Origin: Candidatus Ribeiella danica
GTDB lineage: Bacteria > Chloroflexota > Chloroflexia > Chloroflexales > Roseiflexaceae
NCBI GenBank assembly: GCA_016717335.1
Contig: JADKFS010000016.1
Location: forward strand, 124,001 to 188,000
DNA length: 64,000 nucleotides
Direction of reading: 5' to 3'
In this document: piece after piece, positions 25,090-36,116 of the stretch
How the letters are laid out: every line of letters begins with the position of its first letter
Numbering within the stretch: position 1 is the stretch's first letter
Notes under the pieces: generated by a model
Seen by the model: only the letters and a program-made list of their open reading frames with translations
Databases searched by the model: none
What the model was told of the DNA's origin: nothing
Position numbers and translations under genes: made by a program

Positions 25090-26379
25090 ATGCGAATTGC
25101 GATGTTGAGCACCCATAGCAGCCCGATTGCACAGCTGGGCGGCAAGGAGGCCGGCGGGATGAACGTCTACGTGCGCGAGCTGAGCCGCGAGCTCGGCCGG
25201 CGCGGCATCGGCGTCGATATCTTCACCCGCAGCCAGGACCGCGCCGCGCCGACGACGATCGCGCTCGACCGCGGCGTGCGGGTGATCAACCTGCACGCCG
25301 GCCCGAGCGCGCCCTACGATAAGAACTGGGTGCTCACCTACCTGCCCGAGTTCGTCAGCCGCGTGCGCTGCTTCGCCGACGGGCAGGACCTGGCCTACGA
25401 CCTGATCCATAGCCACTACTGGCTCTCCGGCGAGGCCGCGCTGGCGCTGCGCCGCAGCTGGGGCGCGCCGGTGGTGCATATGTTCCACACGCTCGGCGCG
25501 ATGAAGAACCAGGTCGCCCGCGGCGCCGAGGAGCGCGAGACGTCCGGCCGGATCGAGATCGAGCGGCGGCTGGTCGCCTCGGCCGACGCGATCGTAGCCG
25601 CGACGCCGCTCGACCGCGCCCAGATGGTCTGGAACTACGGCGCCGAGGCCGACCGCATCCACGTCGTGCCGTGCGGCGTCGACCTGCGGCGCTTCCAGCC
25701 GCGCGACATGGCGCAGGCCCGCGCGGCGCTCGATCTGCCGCCGCCGCCGCACCGGCTGCTGCTGCTGGTCGGCCGGATCGAGCCCCTCAAGGGCATCGAC
25801 GCGCTGATCCGCGCGGTCGCGCTGCTGCTCGAGCGCCGGCCGGAGTGGCGCGGCAGCCTGACCGCGCTGGTCGTCGGCGGGGCCGGCGAGGGCGAACGAT
25901 CGCGCTGGAACGCCGAGCAGCGCCGGCTCGACGCGCTGCGGGCCGAGCTGGGCCTGCGCGATGCCGTGCGCTTCGCCGGGGCGCGGCCGCAGGAGCAGCT
26001 GCCGCTGTTCTACGCCGCCGCCGACATCGTCACCATGCCCTCGCACTACGAGTCGTTCGGCATGGCCGCGCTGGAGGGGCTGGCCTGCGGCAGGCCGGTG
26101 GTGGCGACCAGCGCCGGCGGCCCGGCCTTTGTCGTCGAGGACGGCGTCAGCGGGCTGCTCACGCCGCCCGACAACCACCACGCGCTGGCCGACCGGCTGG
26201 AGCGGCTGCTGGCCGACGACGAGCTGCGCGCCGCGGTCGGCGAGGCCGCGCGGGCGCGCGCGCAGCGCTTCGGCTGGGGCGCTGTCGCCGCCGATATCCT
26301 GCAGATCTACCGCGACACGCTGGCGCAGACGACCCTCGACCGCGCGATTGCGCTGCGGCCCTGCGCCGAGGCGTGCTAG
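25090..26379 (+). CDS. GT4-family glycosyltransferase (MshA / sucrose-phosphate synthase-like)
   Basis: Retaining GT-B glycosyltransferase of 429 residues; ATG after GAAGGAGA. N-terminal acceptor domain: MLSTHSSPIAQLGGKEAGGM and VYVRELSRELGRRG, which resemble MshA and sucrose-phosphate synthases, then IHSHYWLSG. Donor domain: LLVGRIEPLKGIDALI, and PSHYESFGMAALEGLACG containing the EX7E motif. The acceptor is not readable: inositol phosphate, fructose-6-phosphate or a glycolipid are all possible. No mycothiol gene lies nearby. Confidence 0.88.
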   Translation: MRIAMLSTHSSPIAQLGGKEAGGMNVYVRELSRELGRRGIGVDIFTRSQDRAAPTTIALDRGVRVINLHAGPSAPYDKNWVLTYLPEFVSRVRCFADGQDLAYDLIHSHYWLSGEAALALRRSWGAPVVHMFHTLGAMKNQVARGAEERETSGRIEIERRLVASADAIVAATPLDRAQMVWNYGAEADRIHVVPCGVDLRRFQPRDMAQARAALDLPPPPHRLLLLVGRIEPLKGIDALIRAVALLLERRPEWRGSLTALVVGGAGEGERSRWNAEQRRLDALRAELGLRDAVRFAGARPQEQLPLFYAAADIVTMPSHYESFGMAALEGLACGRPVVATSAGGPAFVVEDGVSGLLTPPDNHHALADRLERLLADDELRAAVGEAARARAQRFGWGAVAADILQIYRDTLAQTTLDRAIALRPCAEAC

Positions 26380-26838
26380 GTCAGTAGTCGGTGGTCAACA
26401 CGGCGAGAGCATACGAAGCCCCCGCGCCGTAGTGCGGGGGCATTATGCTGGCATCAGGGCGCGGTCGCAAAGCGACCGCGCCCTGATCTATCTAACCCCC
26501 GCCCCTGGCAGGGGCGGGGGCAGGGGGTGGGGCGATCGAAGCCAGCGCAGCGACACTATTTGTCACCCCTGTGCGACCGCGATTCAAACCGCCACGCGCT
26601 ACTCTATAGATGGAGAAGAGCGGAGACGGCAGACGGAACAACGGAGGCGGCACGGGCGCGGGGCGAAAGACAAGAGGATCGCGCTCTTGTGACAGCCTCA
26701 CGATCCGCCGTGCTCGGTCGGCCATTTCGGAAATGCGTCCGCGCCTTCGGCGACGCCGCGCCTTCATCGTACGAGCGTCTTTGTCACCGGTTTGTCACCA
26801 GGTTGGAACCAGGCTCAGATCACGCGAGGTATCGAGTT
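26380..26838. repeat. Intergenic region with tripartite element (26416-26537)
   Basis: No gene. A hairpin GCCCCCGC/GCGGGGGC, then a perfect 16-bp inverted repeat with a 3-base loop (ATCAGGGCGCGGTCGC at 26453-26468, complement at 26472-26487) and the right module CCCCCGCCCCTGGCAGGGGC ending GGGGTGGGGCGATC. The central stem is related to the one at 52981-53025. Near 26782 TTTGTCACC is repeated. The open frame that runs into the next gene from here is not supported by a start signal or homology. Confidence 0.65.
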
Positions 26839-28784
<1,946 letters not shown>

Positions 28785-28788
<4 letters not shown>

Positions 28789-29894
28789 CCAGATATGTTC
28801 GACTGCTTGCGCTGCTGCTCGTCCTGGCCAGCCTGCTGGCCGCCTGCGGCGGCGCCACGACTACCACGACGGACACCGGCTCTACTGCAGCGACGGCCAC
28901 TGGGGCCGGCTCTGCCGGCGCGACGGCGACCGGGGCCAGCCCGGCCGGCGGCGCGACCACAATCATTCTCGGCGCATACACCACGCCGCGCGAGGCGTAC
29001 GGCAAGCTCATCCCGATCTTCAAGGCGCAGTGGAAGCAGCAGACCGGGCAGGATCTGACGTTCCAGGAATCCTACCAGGGCTCTGGAGCGCAGTCGCGCG
29101 CGATCGTCGAAGGCTTCGAGGCCGACGTCGCCGCGCTCTCGCTCGAGGACGACATCAGCCGGATCGTCAAGGCCGGCCTGATCACCCACGACTGGAAGGC
29201 CGGGACCTACAAGGGCATGGTCAGCGACTCGGTCGTGGCCTTCGCCGTGCGCAAGGGCAACCCGAAGGGCATCAAGGACTGGGCCGACCTGGCCAAGCCG
29301 GGCGTGCAGGTGCTGACCCCCAACCCCAAGACCAGCGGCGGCGCCATGTGGAACATCCTGGCGCTCTACGGCGCGGCGAAGCGCGGCTTCGTCGAGGGCG
29401 TGGCGAAGGACGACGATGCGGCCGCGAGCGAGTTCCTCAAGGGCGTGCTCAAGAACGTGACCGTGATGGACAAGGGCGCGCGCGAGAGCATCACCAACTT
29501 CGAGAAGGGCATCGGCGACGTGGCGATCACCTACGAGAACGAGGTGCTGGTCGGCCGGCAGAACGGCCAGGACTACGAGCTGGTCATCCCGCGCTCCTCG
29601 ATCCTGATCGAGAACCCGATCGCCGTCGTCGACACGTATGCCGACAAGCACGGCAGCCGCAAGGCCGCCGAGGCGTTCGTGAGCTTCCTGCTGACCAAGG
29701 AGGCCCAGGAGGTCTTCGCCCAGTACGGGCTGCGCTCGGTCGACCCCGAGGTGGCGAAGGCCACCGCCGCGCAGTACCCGGCGCTAGAAGACCTATTCCC
29801 GATCGGCGCCCTGGGCGGCTGGTCCGAGGCGACGCCCAAGTTCTTCGGCGACGACGGGATCTTCACGAAGGCGGTCGCGGAGGTGCAGCAGTAG
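28785..29894 (+). CDS. Sulfate/thiosulfate-binding lipoprotein
   Basis: Solute-binding protein of 369 residues with lipobox LLAACGG and a Thr/Ala-rich linker. Family marks: ILGAYTTPREAYGKLIP, SYQGSGAQSRAIVEGF, DVAALSLEDDISR, NPKTSGGAMWN and VAITYENEVLVG, as in Sbp/CysP. Most Sbp proteins start with LNVSYDPTR; here ILGAYTTPRE replaces it, so an anion other than sulfate is possible, but the genes around it are the standard sulfate set. First ATG overlaps the ATPase stop. Confidence 0.87.
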
Positions 29895-29910
29895 CGCCTC
29901 ACGGCGTTTG

Positions 29911-30046
29911 ACCCTCACCCCCCTGCCCCCCTCTCCCTTCTGGGAGAGGGGGATATCAAATTGGTGGTGTCGCGGCGCCGCTTTGCGGCTCCGCGACACC
30001 ACCAACAACCTCATCCGCTCCCCGGCAGGGCAGGGGGAGGGGCAAA
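29911..30046. repeat. Tripartite GC-rich palindromic element, full copy
   Basis: Left module CCCCCCTGCCCCCCTCTCCC...GGGAGAGGGGG; centre a perfect 15-bp stem TTGGTGGTGTCGCGG (29961-29975) with its complement at 29991-30005; right module CTCCCCGGCAGGGCAGGGGG. It sits inside the sulfate operon between the binding-protein and permease genes, so it should affect read-through. Confidence 0.75.
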
Positions 30047-30065
30047 CAACAAACAAAGGGATGTT

Positions 30066-30917
30066 ATGGCACATAGCCCACTGACGATGAAGCAAGCCGG
30101 CCTGGCGCGGCCATCGCCGGCCTGGGGCCACCGGACCGTGCGCGGCGTGGCGCTGATCTACCTGACGGTGATGCTGATCATCCCGCTGGCGGTGATCTTT
30201 CAGGATGGGCTGCGCGGCGGGCTGGGCGGCCTGTGGCGCGCGATCACGCAGCCGGTGGCCGGCCACGCGCTCTGGCTGAGCCTGTGGACCGCCGGGGTGA
30301 TGGCGCTGATCAACACCGTGATGGGCGCGCTGACCGCCTACGTGCTGGTGCGCTACGAGTTCCCCGGCAAGCGCCTGCTCAACGCGATCGTCGACCTGCC
30401 CTTCGCGATCCCGACGCTGGTCACCGGCGTGATGCTGGTGGTGCTCTACGGCCCGCAGCGCGCGCTGGGCGCCTGGCTCGACCAGAACCTCGGCATCAAG
30501 ATCATCTTCGCGCCGCCGGGCATCATCCTGGCGCTGCTGTTCGTCACCTTCCCGTTCGTGACCCGCGCGGTCCAGCCGGTCCTGCAGGACCTCGACCGCG
30601 ACCAGGAGGAGGCCGCCGCGACGATCGGCGCGGGCAGCTGGACGACCTTCCGGCGCGTGGTGCTGCCGGCGCTGGCGATGCCGCTGACCACCGGCGCGCT
30701 GCTCAGCTTCGCCCGCGCGATCGGTGAGTTCGGCGCGATCGTGGTGGTGGCCGGCAATATCCCGCTGCGCTCGCAGACCGCCGCCGTCTACGTCTTCGGC
30801 GAGATCGAGTCCGAGAACCAGCGCGGCGCCAGCGCGATGTCGGTCGTGATGCTGGCGATCGCGTTCGGCCTCGTCCTGGCCGTAGACTTCCTGCAAACGA
30901 GGAACGATCAGCGATGA
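30066..30917 (+). CDS. cysT: Sulfate ABC transporter permease CysT (CysU)
   Basis: 283 residues, six predicted helices. Permease signature: AAATIGAGSWTTFRRVVLPA (the EAA loop), preceded by VDLPFAIPTLVTGVML and followed by FARAIGEFGAIVVVAGNIP, all typical of CysT. I chose the ATG giving MAHSPLT; the frame runs further upstream only through repeat sequence. The gene ends with a 4-base overlap into cysW. Confidence 0.9.
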   Translation: MAHSPLTMKQAGLARPSPAWGHRTVRGVALIYLTVMLIIPLAVIFQDGLRGGLGGLWRAITQPVAGHALWLSLWTAGVMALINTVMGALTAYVLVRYEFPGKRLLNAIVDLPFAIPTLVTGVMLVVLYGPQRALGAWLDQNLGIKIIFAPPGIILALLFVTFPFVTRAVQPVLQDLDRDQEEAAATIGAGSWTTFRRVVLPALAMPLTTGALLSFARAIGEFGAIVVVAGNIPLRSQTAAVYVFGEIESENQRGASAMSVVMLAIAFGLVLAVDFLQTRNDQR

Positions 30918-31780
30918 ACGACGAGCTGAAACAGGCCGCGCCGCAAAGAATCGGGGCGAGCGCTCAGCGCTCAGCGTTCAGCGTTCAGCGCTCGGGGCTC
31001 AAGTGGCTGCTGATCGGCCTGGTCGTGGCCTACGTCGGCGTGATCATCGTGGCGCCGCTGGCGGCCCTGGCCGAGGGCGCGTTCGCCGACGGGCTCGGCC
31101 CGATGTTCGCCGCGCTGACCGAGCCGGACGTGCTGTCGGCGTTCTGGCGCACGCTGCTGATCAGCGCCGTCGTCGTAGCGGTCCACGCCGTCTGCGGCAC
31201 CGCGGTGGCCTGGGTGCTGGTGCGGCACTCCTTCCGCGGCCGCCGGCTGCTCAACGGCCTGATCGACCTGCCGTTCGCGGTCTCGCCGGTGGTGGCCGGC
31301 TACATGCTGCTGCTGCTGTTCGGCCGGCGCGGGCTGCTGGCCCCGCTGACGACGGCGATCGGCGTGCCGGTCGCGTTCGCGCTGCCCGGCATGATCCTGG
31401 CGACGCTGTTCGTCACGCTGCCGTTCATGGTCCGCGAGCTGATGCCGATCCTGCACGCCTTCGGCACCGAGCAGGAGCAGGCCGCCGCGACGATGGGCGC
31501 CAGCGGCTGGCAGACCTTTCGCTACGTCACGTTCCCGGCGCTGCGCTGGGGCTTCGTCTACGGCCTGACGCTGACGATCGCGCGCGCGCTGGGCGAGTTC
31601 GGCGCGGTGCTGGTGATCAGCGGCGGCGTGCAGGGCCGCACCGAGACCGCCACGCTCTACATCTTCCGCGCGCTCGACGACCGGCAGTACGTCGGGGCGT
31701 ACAGCGCGGCGCTCATCCTCGGGCTGATCTCGCTGGCGCTGGTGCTCGGCTCCGACCTGCTGCGCGACAAGAAGTCATAA
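30914..31780 (+). CDS. cysW: Sulfate ABC transporter permease CysW
   Basis: 288 residues, six helices. AAATMGASGWQTFRYVTFPA is the EAA loop; IDLPFAVSPVVAGYMLLLLF and RALGEFGAVLVISGGVQG are CysW hallmarks. The N-terminus (about residues 15-27, SAQRSAFSVQRSG) is encoded by a run of five GCTCAGC-type heptamers at 30962-30996, so this tail appears to be repeat-derived rather than ancestral. ATG overlaps the cysT stop by four bases. Confidence 0.9.
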   Translation: MNDELKQAAPQRIGASAQRSAFSVQRSGLKWLLIGLVVAYVGVIIVAPLAALAEGAFADGLGPMFAALTEPDVLSAFWRTLLISAVVVAVHAVCGTAVAWVLVRHSFRGRRLLNGLIDLPFAVSPVVAGYMLLLLFGRRGLLAPLTTAIGVPVAFALPGMILATLFVTLPFMVRELMPILHAFGTEQEQAAATMGASGWQTFRYVTFPALRWGFVYGLTLTIARALGEFGAVLVISGGVQGRTETATLYIFRALDDRQYVGAYSAALILGLISLALVLGSDLLRDKKS

Positions 31781-31789
31781 GCTCGCGCC

Positions 31790-32012
31790 TCACCCCACCC
31801 CTGCCCCCGCCACCCACCACGTATTCCCCCCGCTCCCGCGGCGACGGGAGCGGGGGTAGGGGGGTGAGGGTTCACAATGCAGATGCAGCCGACCAGCAAA
31901 TCCAGGGCTAATGCAAAGTCAGCTTTGGTGGGGGTTCGGGGGGCGGCTCCGCCGCCCCCGAAGAATCGTTGTTGTCGGTTCTTGGCGGCTTTGCCGCCAA
32001 GAACCGACAACA
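31790..32012. repeat. Tripartite-type palindromes and a 20-bp perfect hairpin
   Basis: 31790-31875: CCCCCGCTCCCGCGGCGACG within outer CTCACCCC/GGGGTGAG arms. 31925-31963: GGGGGCGGCTCCGCCGCCCCC-type stem. 31970-32012: a perfect 20-bp inverted repeat (first arm 31970-31989, second 31993-32012) with a 3-base loop. No gene lies between cysW and the VOC gene. Confidence 0.7.
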
Positions 32013-32080
32013 CATGGGGCGTAGGGCGCAGCGATGTGATACCATGGGCGGCACGCCACAATGCGGAAGGAGCAGATGCC

Positions 32081-32533
32081 GTGCGTGCCAGGTATGTTCA
32101 CACCAATCTGATCGCCAAGGACTGGAGCGCGCTGGCCGCGTTCTACTGCGCGGTGTTCGGCTGCACGCCGGTGCCGCCCGAGCGCGACTACTCGGGCGCC
32201 GCGCTGGACGCGGGCACGCGGCTGCGCGGGGCGCGACTGCGCGGCGGGCATTTTCGCCTGCCCGGCTACGGCGAGGCCGGGCCGACGATCGAGATCTACA
32301 GCTACGATCAGCTCGCGCCGCGCCCCGCCACGGCCGTCAACCGGCCGGGCTTCGGGCATCTTGCCTTCGAGGTCGACGACGTCGAGCGGGCGCGCGCCGA
32401 GGTGCTGGCGCGTGGCGGCGCGCCGGTCGGCGAGGTCGTCACCCTTGCGACGGCGACGGGCGCGCGCGTCACCTGGTGCTACGTGACCGACCCCGAGGGG
32501 AACATCCTTGAGCTTCAGGCCTGGTCGAGCTGA
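32081..32533 (+). CDS. Glyoxalase/bleomycin-resistance (VOC) family protein
   Basis: 150 residues, two beta-alpha-beta-beta-beta modules: VHTNLIAKDWSALAAFYCAV in the first and GFGHLAFEVDDVERARAEVL plus TDPEGNILELQAW in the second. The C-terminal Glu (ILELQ) and the His residues of VHTNL and GFGHL fit the usual metal site. GTG start at 32081 after GGAAGGAG. Substrate unknown; the family covers lactoylglutathione lyases, dioxygenases and antibiotic-binding proteins. Confidence 0.82.
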   Translation: MRARYVHTNLIAKDWSALAAFYCAVFGCTPVPPERDYSGAALDAGTRLRGARLRGGHFRLPGYGEAGPTIEIYSYDQLAPRPATAVNRPGFGHLAFEVDDVERARAEVLARGGAPVGEVVTLATATGARVTWCYVTDPEGNILELQAWSS

Positions 32534-32695
32534 GCGCGACGCGGCACACGGCCCGCCGCGATCCCCCGTAAGATCGAGCCAGCGCGCGTCCGCCATACTC
32601 GACGACAGGCTGGAGACGGCCACATTTGTCCTCCGTCCTTCGTCTTATGTCCCGTGGCTCTGTTCGGATGTTCACGCGGAATCGGTATACGACCT

Positions 32696-34705
32696 ATGCG
32701 CCGACTGCGTCTCAGCACGCTGCTTGTGATCATCAATGTCGGGCTGCTGCTGCTGGCGGTGGCCGGCGTGGCGGTGGCCGCGGCGCGCTTGCTCAGGCAG
32801 TTCGCCGACGAGCAGGCGCTCGCGCGCGTCGCGCAGGCCGCCGTCACGGCCCACCAGGAGATCGGGCGGTCCGCCGACGGCGCGCTCGTCACCGCGCGGC
32901 TGCTGGGCGAGCGCCCGACGCTGCTGCGCCTGCTGCAGGCCAACGACGCCGCCGGCCTGACCGACTTTCTGGGCCAGTTCCAGCGCACCGGCCAGCTGGA
33001 CGCCTGCGCGGTGCTGCGCGACGGGCGCGTAGTCGCCGACAGCGGCGTGGCGCTGCCGTGGGAGTCGATCGCGGCGGCGCCCGAGCAGCGCAGCTTCCTC
33101 CACCGGCCGGGCGCCGGCGCGCCGCTGGCGCTTGGCGCGCGCGCCGACGTGCCGGGGCTGCCGGGCGCTCAGGTGCTCGTCGCGACGCTGCTGGACGACT
33201 CGTTCACCGGGCCGCTGGGCGACGAGCTTGGCATGCCGGTCGCCATTCTGGACCACGCCGCGACCGGCGCTCCGGCCGGCGCCGACCAGGCGATCGCCGA
33301 GCGGCGCGACGACCTGGGCCGCTACCAGGCGACGATGCCGCTGCGCGCGCCCTCGGGCGAGCTGCGCGGCGCGATCGAGGCCAGCCTGCCCACCACCGGC
33401 GTCGAGCAGTCGCTGCGCCAGCTGACGCGCTCGCTGCTGCTGCTGGCGCTGGGCGTCGGGGCGCTGGCGGCGCTGGCGAGCTCCCTGGTGGGGCGGCGGA
33501 TCGGCCGGCCGCTGCAGTCGCTCACCGGCGCGGCAGCGCGGATCGGCCGCGGCGACCTGACCACGCCGATCCGGAGCGTCAGCGGCGGCGAGATTGGCGC
33601 GCTGGCCGCGACGCTGGAGGAGATGCGCCGGCGGCTGCTCAAGCTGACCGCCGACCTGCGCCGCCAGCAGGCCGAGTCGCAGGCGATCATCACCGGCGTG
33701 GTCGAGGGTGTGTTCAGCGTCGACCGCCAGCGCCGGGTGCGCTATGTCAACCCGCAGGCCGCCGCGGTGCTTGGGCTGGACGAGCAGGCGATCCTGGGGC
33801 GCTTCTGCGGCGACGTGCTGAACCCGCAGGGGCCGGGCGGCATGCGCCCGTGCGCCGAGCAGTGCCCGATCGTCCACGCCCGCTTTCGCGGCGGCGCGCG
33901 CGCGACCGAGCACCTGCTGCTGGGCGACGGCTCGCGCCGCACCGTCGTGATCACCAGCGCGCCGCCGTCGGACGAGCAGCAGGTCCAGGTGCTGCGCGAC
34001 GAGACCGAGATCGAGGCCACCCGCCGGCTGCGCGACGCGGTGCTGGCCAACATCTCGCACGAGTTCCGCACGCCGCTCTCGGCCCAGCTGGCCTCGATCG
34101 AGCTGCTGCTCGACCAGCTGCCCGACCTGACCACCGAGCAGATCGGCGGGCTGATCTTGTCGCTCCAGCGCGGCACGCTGCGCCTGACCCAGCTGATCGA
34201 CAACCTGCTCGAAAGTGCGCGGATCGAGGTCGGCCGCAACGCCATCCGCCATCACACGGTCGCGCTGGACGAGGTGGTCGAGGAGGCGCTGGAGCTGATG
34301 CGGCCGCTGCTCGACCAGCGCGAGCAGGAGGTCGCCGTCAACCTGCCCTACCCGCTGCCGTCGATCGACGGCGACGGGCTGCTGCTGACCCAGGTGTTCG
34401 TCAACCTGCTGGCCAACGCCAACAAGTTCGCGCCGGCCGGCTCGACGATCACGATCGGCGGCGCGGTCGAGCAGCGATCGGTCGCGCTGTGGGTCGAGGA
34501 CCAGGGCCCGGGCCTGCCGCCCGCGGCCGGCGCGGCGCTGTTCGGCCGCTTCGTGCGCTCGGCGGTCGAGGACCCCGAGCAGAGCGGGGTTGGGCTGGGT
34601 CTGTGGATCGTGCAGTCGATCGTCGAGCGGCACGGCGGCCGCGTCGAGGCCGGAGGCAACGGCAAGGGCGCCAGAATCTGCGTGTCGCTGCCGCTAGATC
34701 GTTAG
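32696..34705 (+). CDS. Sensor histidine kinase with extracytoplasmic sensor, HAMP and PAS
   Basis: 669 residues. First helix LLVIINVGLLLLAVAGVAVA, an external sensor of about 220 residues, a second helix (LLLLALGVGALAALASSLV), HAMP (GRPLQSLTGAAARIGRGDLT), PAS (AIITGVVEGVFSVDRQRRV), HisKA with phosphoacceptor His in NISHEFRTPLSAQ, and the ATPase domain with NLLANANKFAP, VEDQGPGLP and GVGLGLWIVQSI. Complete and probably active. It is followed 55 bases later by an OmpR-type regulator, its likely partner. Signal unknown. Confidence 0.92.
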   Translation: MRRLRLSTLLVIINVGLLLLAVAGVAVAAARLLRQFADEQALARVAQAAVTAHQEIGRSADGALVTARLLGERPTLLRLLQANDAAGLTDFLGQFQRTGQLDACAVLRDGRVVADSGVALPWESIAAAPEQRSFLHRPGAGAPLALGARADVPGLPGAQVLVATLLDDSFTGPLGDELGMPVAILDHAATGAPAGADQAIAERRDDLGRYQATMPLRAPSGELRGAIEASLPTTGVEQSLRQLTRSLLLLALGVGALAALASSLVGRRIGRPLQSLTGAAARIGRGDLTTPIRSVSGGEIGALAATLEEMRRRLLKLTADLRRQQAESQAIITGVVEGVFSVDRQRRVRYVNPQAAAVLGLDEQAILGRFCGDVLNPQGPGGMRPCAEQCPIVHARFRGGARATEHLLLGDGSRRTVVITSAPPSDEQQVQVLRDETEIEATRRLRDAVLANISHEFRTPLSAQLASIELLLDQLPDLTTEQIGGLILSLQRGTLRLTQLIDNLLESARIEVGRNAIRHHTVALDEVVEEALELMRPLLDQREQEVAVNLPYPLPSIDGDGLLLTQVFVNLLANANKFAPAGSTITIGGAVEQRSVALWVEDQGPGLPPAAGAALFGRFVRSAVEDPEQSGVGLGLWIVQSIVERHGGRVEAGGNGKGARICVSLPLDR

Positions 34706-34708
34706 CAC

Positions 34709-34740
34709 GTTGGAACGTTGGAACGTTCCAACGCTTCAAT
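34709..34740. repeat. Octamer repeat between kinase and regulator
   Basis: Two copies of GTTGGAAC followed at once by its complement GTTCCAAC and a diverged copy GCTTCAAT. It forms a tight hairpin of the paired-array type just before the start of the response regulator. Confidence 0.6.
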
Positions 34741-34760
34741 ATGGGCGTAGGCAAACAACT

Positions 34761-35441
34761 ATGAAGATACTCGTTGTCGACGACGATCTCGAGCTGCTCG
34801 GCCTGATCGGCTTCGCGCTGCGCCAGGCCGGCTACCTGGTCGTCGAGGCCGACGACGGCGCCGCGGCGCTGAGCGCCTTCGCGCGCGAGCAGCCCGACAT
34901 GGTCATCCTGGACGTCAACCTGCCGTCCATGAGCGGCTTCGACGTCTGCCGGCAGATCCGCGCCGAGGGGACCACGCCGATCATGATGCTGACCGTGCGC
35001 AGCAGCGAGGAGGACCAAGTGCGCGGGCTGGACGACGGCGCCGACGACTACCTGACCAAGCCGTTCAGCCCGCGCACCCTGCTGGCGCGCGTGCGGGCGC
35101 TGCTCCGCCGGGCCGAGATCGACCGCCCCGCGCCGCTGTCGGCCGGCGACCTGACGATCGACGTCGAGCGGCAGGCGGTCGGCGTGCGCGGCGGCCCGCC
35201 GATCCGCCTGACCAGCCTGGAGTTCCGGCTGCTGCAGTACCTGCTCGCCAACGCCGGCCACACCATCCCGGCCGACCGGCTGACCACCCACGTGTGGGGC
35301 TACCGCGGCCTCGGCGACAAGCAGCTGCTCAAGCAGCTGGTCCACCGGCTGCGCCAGAAGATCGAGCAAAACCCGGCCGAGCCGCAGTACATCGTGACGA
35401 TCGCCGGGGTCGGCTATCTGCTGCAGCCGGCGCCGAGGTGA
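34761..35441 (+). CDS. OmpR/PhoB-type response regulator
   Basis: 226 residues. Receiver domain: ILVVDDDLELL (acid pocket), MVILDVNLPSMSGFD (phospho-Asp), LTVRSSEEDQVRGLDDGADDYL and the KPF lysine. C-terminal winged helix: IRLTSLEFRLLQYLLAN, LLKQLVHRLRQKIEQN and YIVTIAGVGYLL. Partner of the kinase just upstream. An earlier ATG (34741) is in another frame and stops at the real start, so it is not used. Converges with the ThuA gene. Confidence 0.93.
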   Translation: MKILVVDDDLELLGLIGFALRQAGYLVVEADDGAAALSAFAREQPDMVILDVNLPSMSGFDVCRQIRAEGTTPIMMLTVRSSEEDQVRGLDDGADDYLTKPFSPRTLLARVRALLRRAEIDRPAPLSAGDLTIDVERQAVGVRGGPPIRLTSLEFRLLQYLLANAGHTIPADRLTTHVWGYRGLGDKQLLKQLVHRLRQKIEQNPAEPQYIVTIAGVGYLLQPAPR

Positions 35442-35456
35442 TCGAGCGCGCCCGCC

Positions 35457-36116
35457 TCAGCTCCGCGGCGCACCGCAGCACCAGCGCAGCGCGTCGCCGA
35501 TCAGCGCCTGGTACGACGGGTGCAGCCAGGACTCAAGGTTGTGGCCGGGGGTGAGCACGCAGACGCGCCCGGCCCCCTCGCGACGCGCCCAGCCGCCCGG
35601 CTGCGCGCCATGCGCCGATGTCGTGGTCAGAAACACATCGGCCTGCGCGTCGTCCAGATCCACCCAGTAGTGCTCGTCGACCAGCGTGAACGGCGCGACC
35701 CCGGCGGCCAGGGGGTGGCCGGCGCGCGGCTCGACCGTGACCGCGCACTGCGGCGGGTGCCACGCGAACACGCCGCCGAGGACGCTCCGCAGCGCCGGCG
35801 CGTCGCGGTAGCCGACCGCGCCCGAGTGGATCGCCAGCAGCCCGCCGCCGCCGCGCACGTAGTCACGAAACGCCACCTGGACCGCGTCGGTGACCCAGGG
35901 CGTCTGGTCGGCCGAGGAGACATTGTTCGCCTTAGTCAGGACGACCAGCGGATACGCGGCCATGCGCCCGGCCGACCACTCGCCGGCGTGCTCGAGCCAA
36001 TCGAGCGCGAAGCCACGCGCGCCCAGCGGCGCGAGCCCGGCGCGCGGCGTGCGGGCCGGGTGCCAGTAGTCGTCGCAGAGCACCAGGGCGCGGATCGATC
36101 CGCCGGACCCGCTCAC
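35457..36116 (-). CDS. ThuA-like domain protein
   Basis: 219 residues, class I glutamine amidotransferase-like fold as in trehalose-utilisation protein ThuA: ALVLCDDYWHP, YPLVVLTKANNVS, FRDYVRGGGGLLAIHSGAVGY, FAWHPPQ, HPLAAGVAPFTLVDEHYWVD, and CVLTPGHNLESWLHPSY. The GTG start overlaps the stop of the aldo-keto reductase gene by four bases (GTGA), so the two are translated together. ThuA relatives act in keto-disaccharide or sugar metabolism; the exact reaction is not known. Confidence 0.83.
   Translation of the reverse strand: MSGSGGSIRALVLCDDYWHPARTPRAGLAPLGARGFALDWLEHAGEWSAGRMAAYPLVVLTKANNVSSADQTPWVTDAVQVAFRDYVRGGGGLLAIHSGAVGYRDAPALRSVLGGVFAWHPPQCAVTVEPRAGHPLAAGVAPFTLVDEHYWVDLDDAQADVFLTTTSAHGAQPGGWARREGAGRVCVLTPGHNLESWLHPSYQALIGDALRWCCGAPRS

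Noticed and set aside
25090..26379. Assignment of the glycosyltransferase as MshA of mycothiol synthesis
   Set aside because: The N-terminus is similar, but sucrose-phosphate synthase-type enzymes share it and no other mycothiol gene is present.
26527..26838. Upstream extension of the CysA-USP frame
   Set aside because: The extra 100 residues are not CysA-like and cover a repeat element; the ATG at 26839 gives the standard N-terminus MSIVLEQLNKRY.
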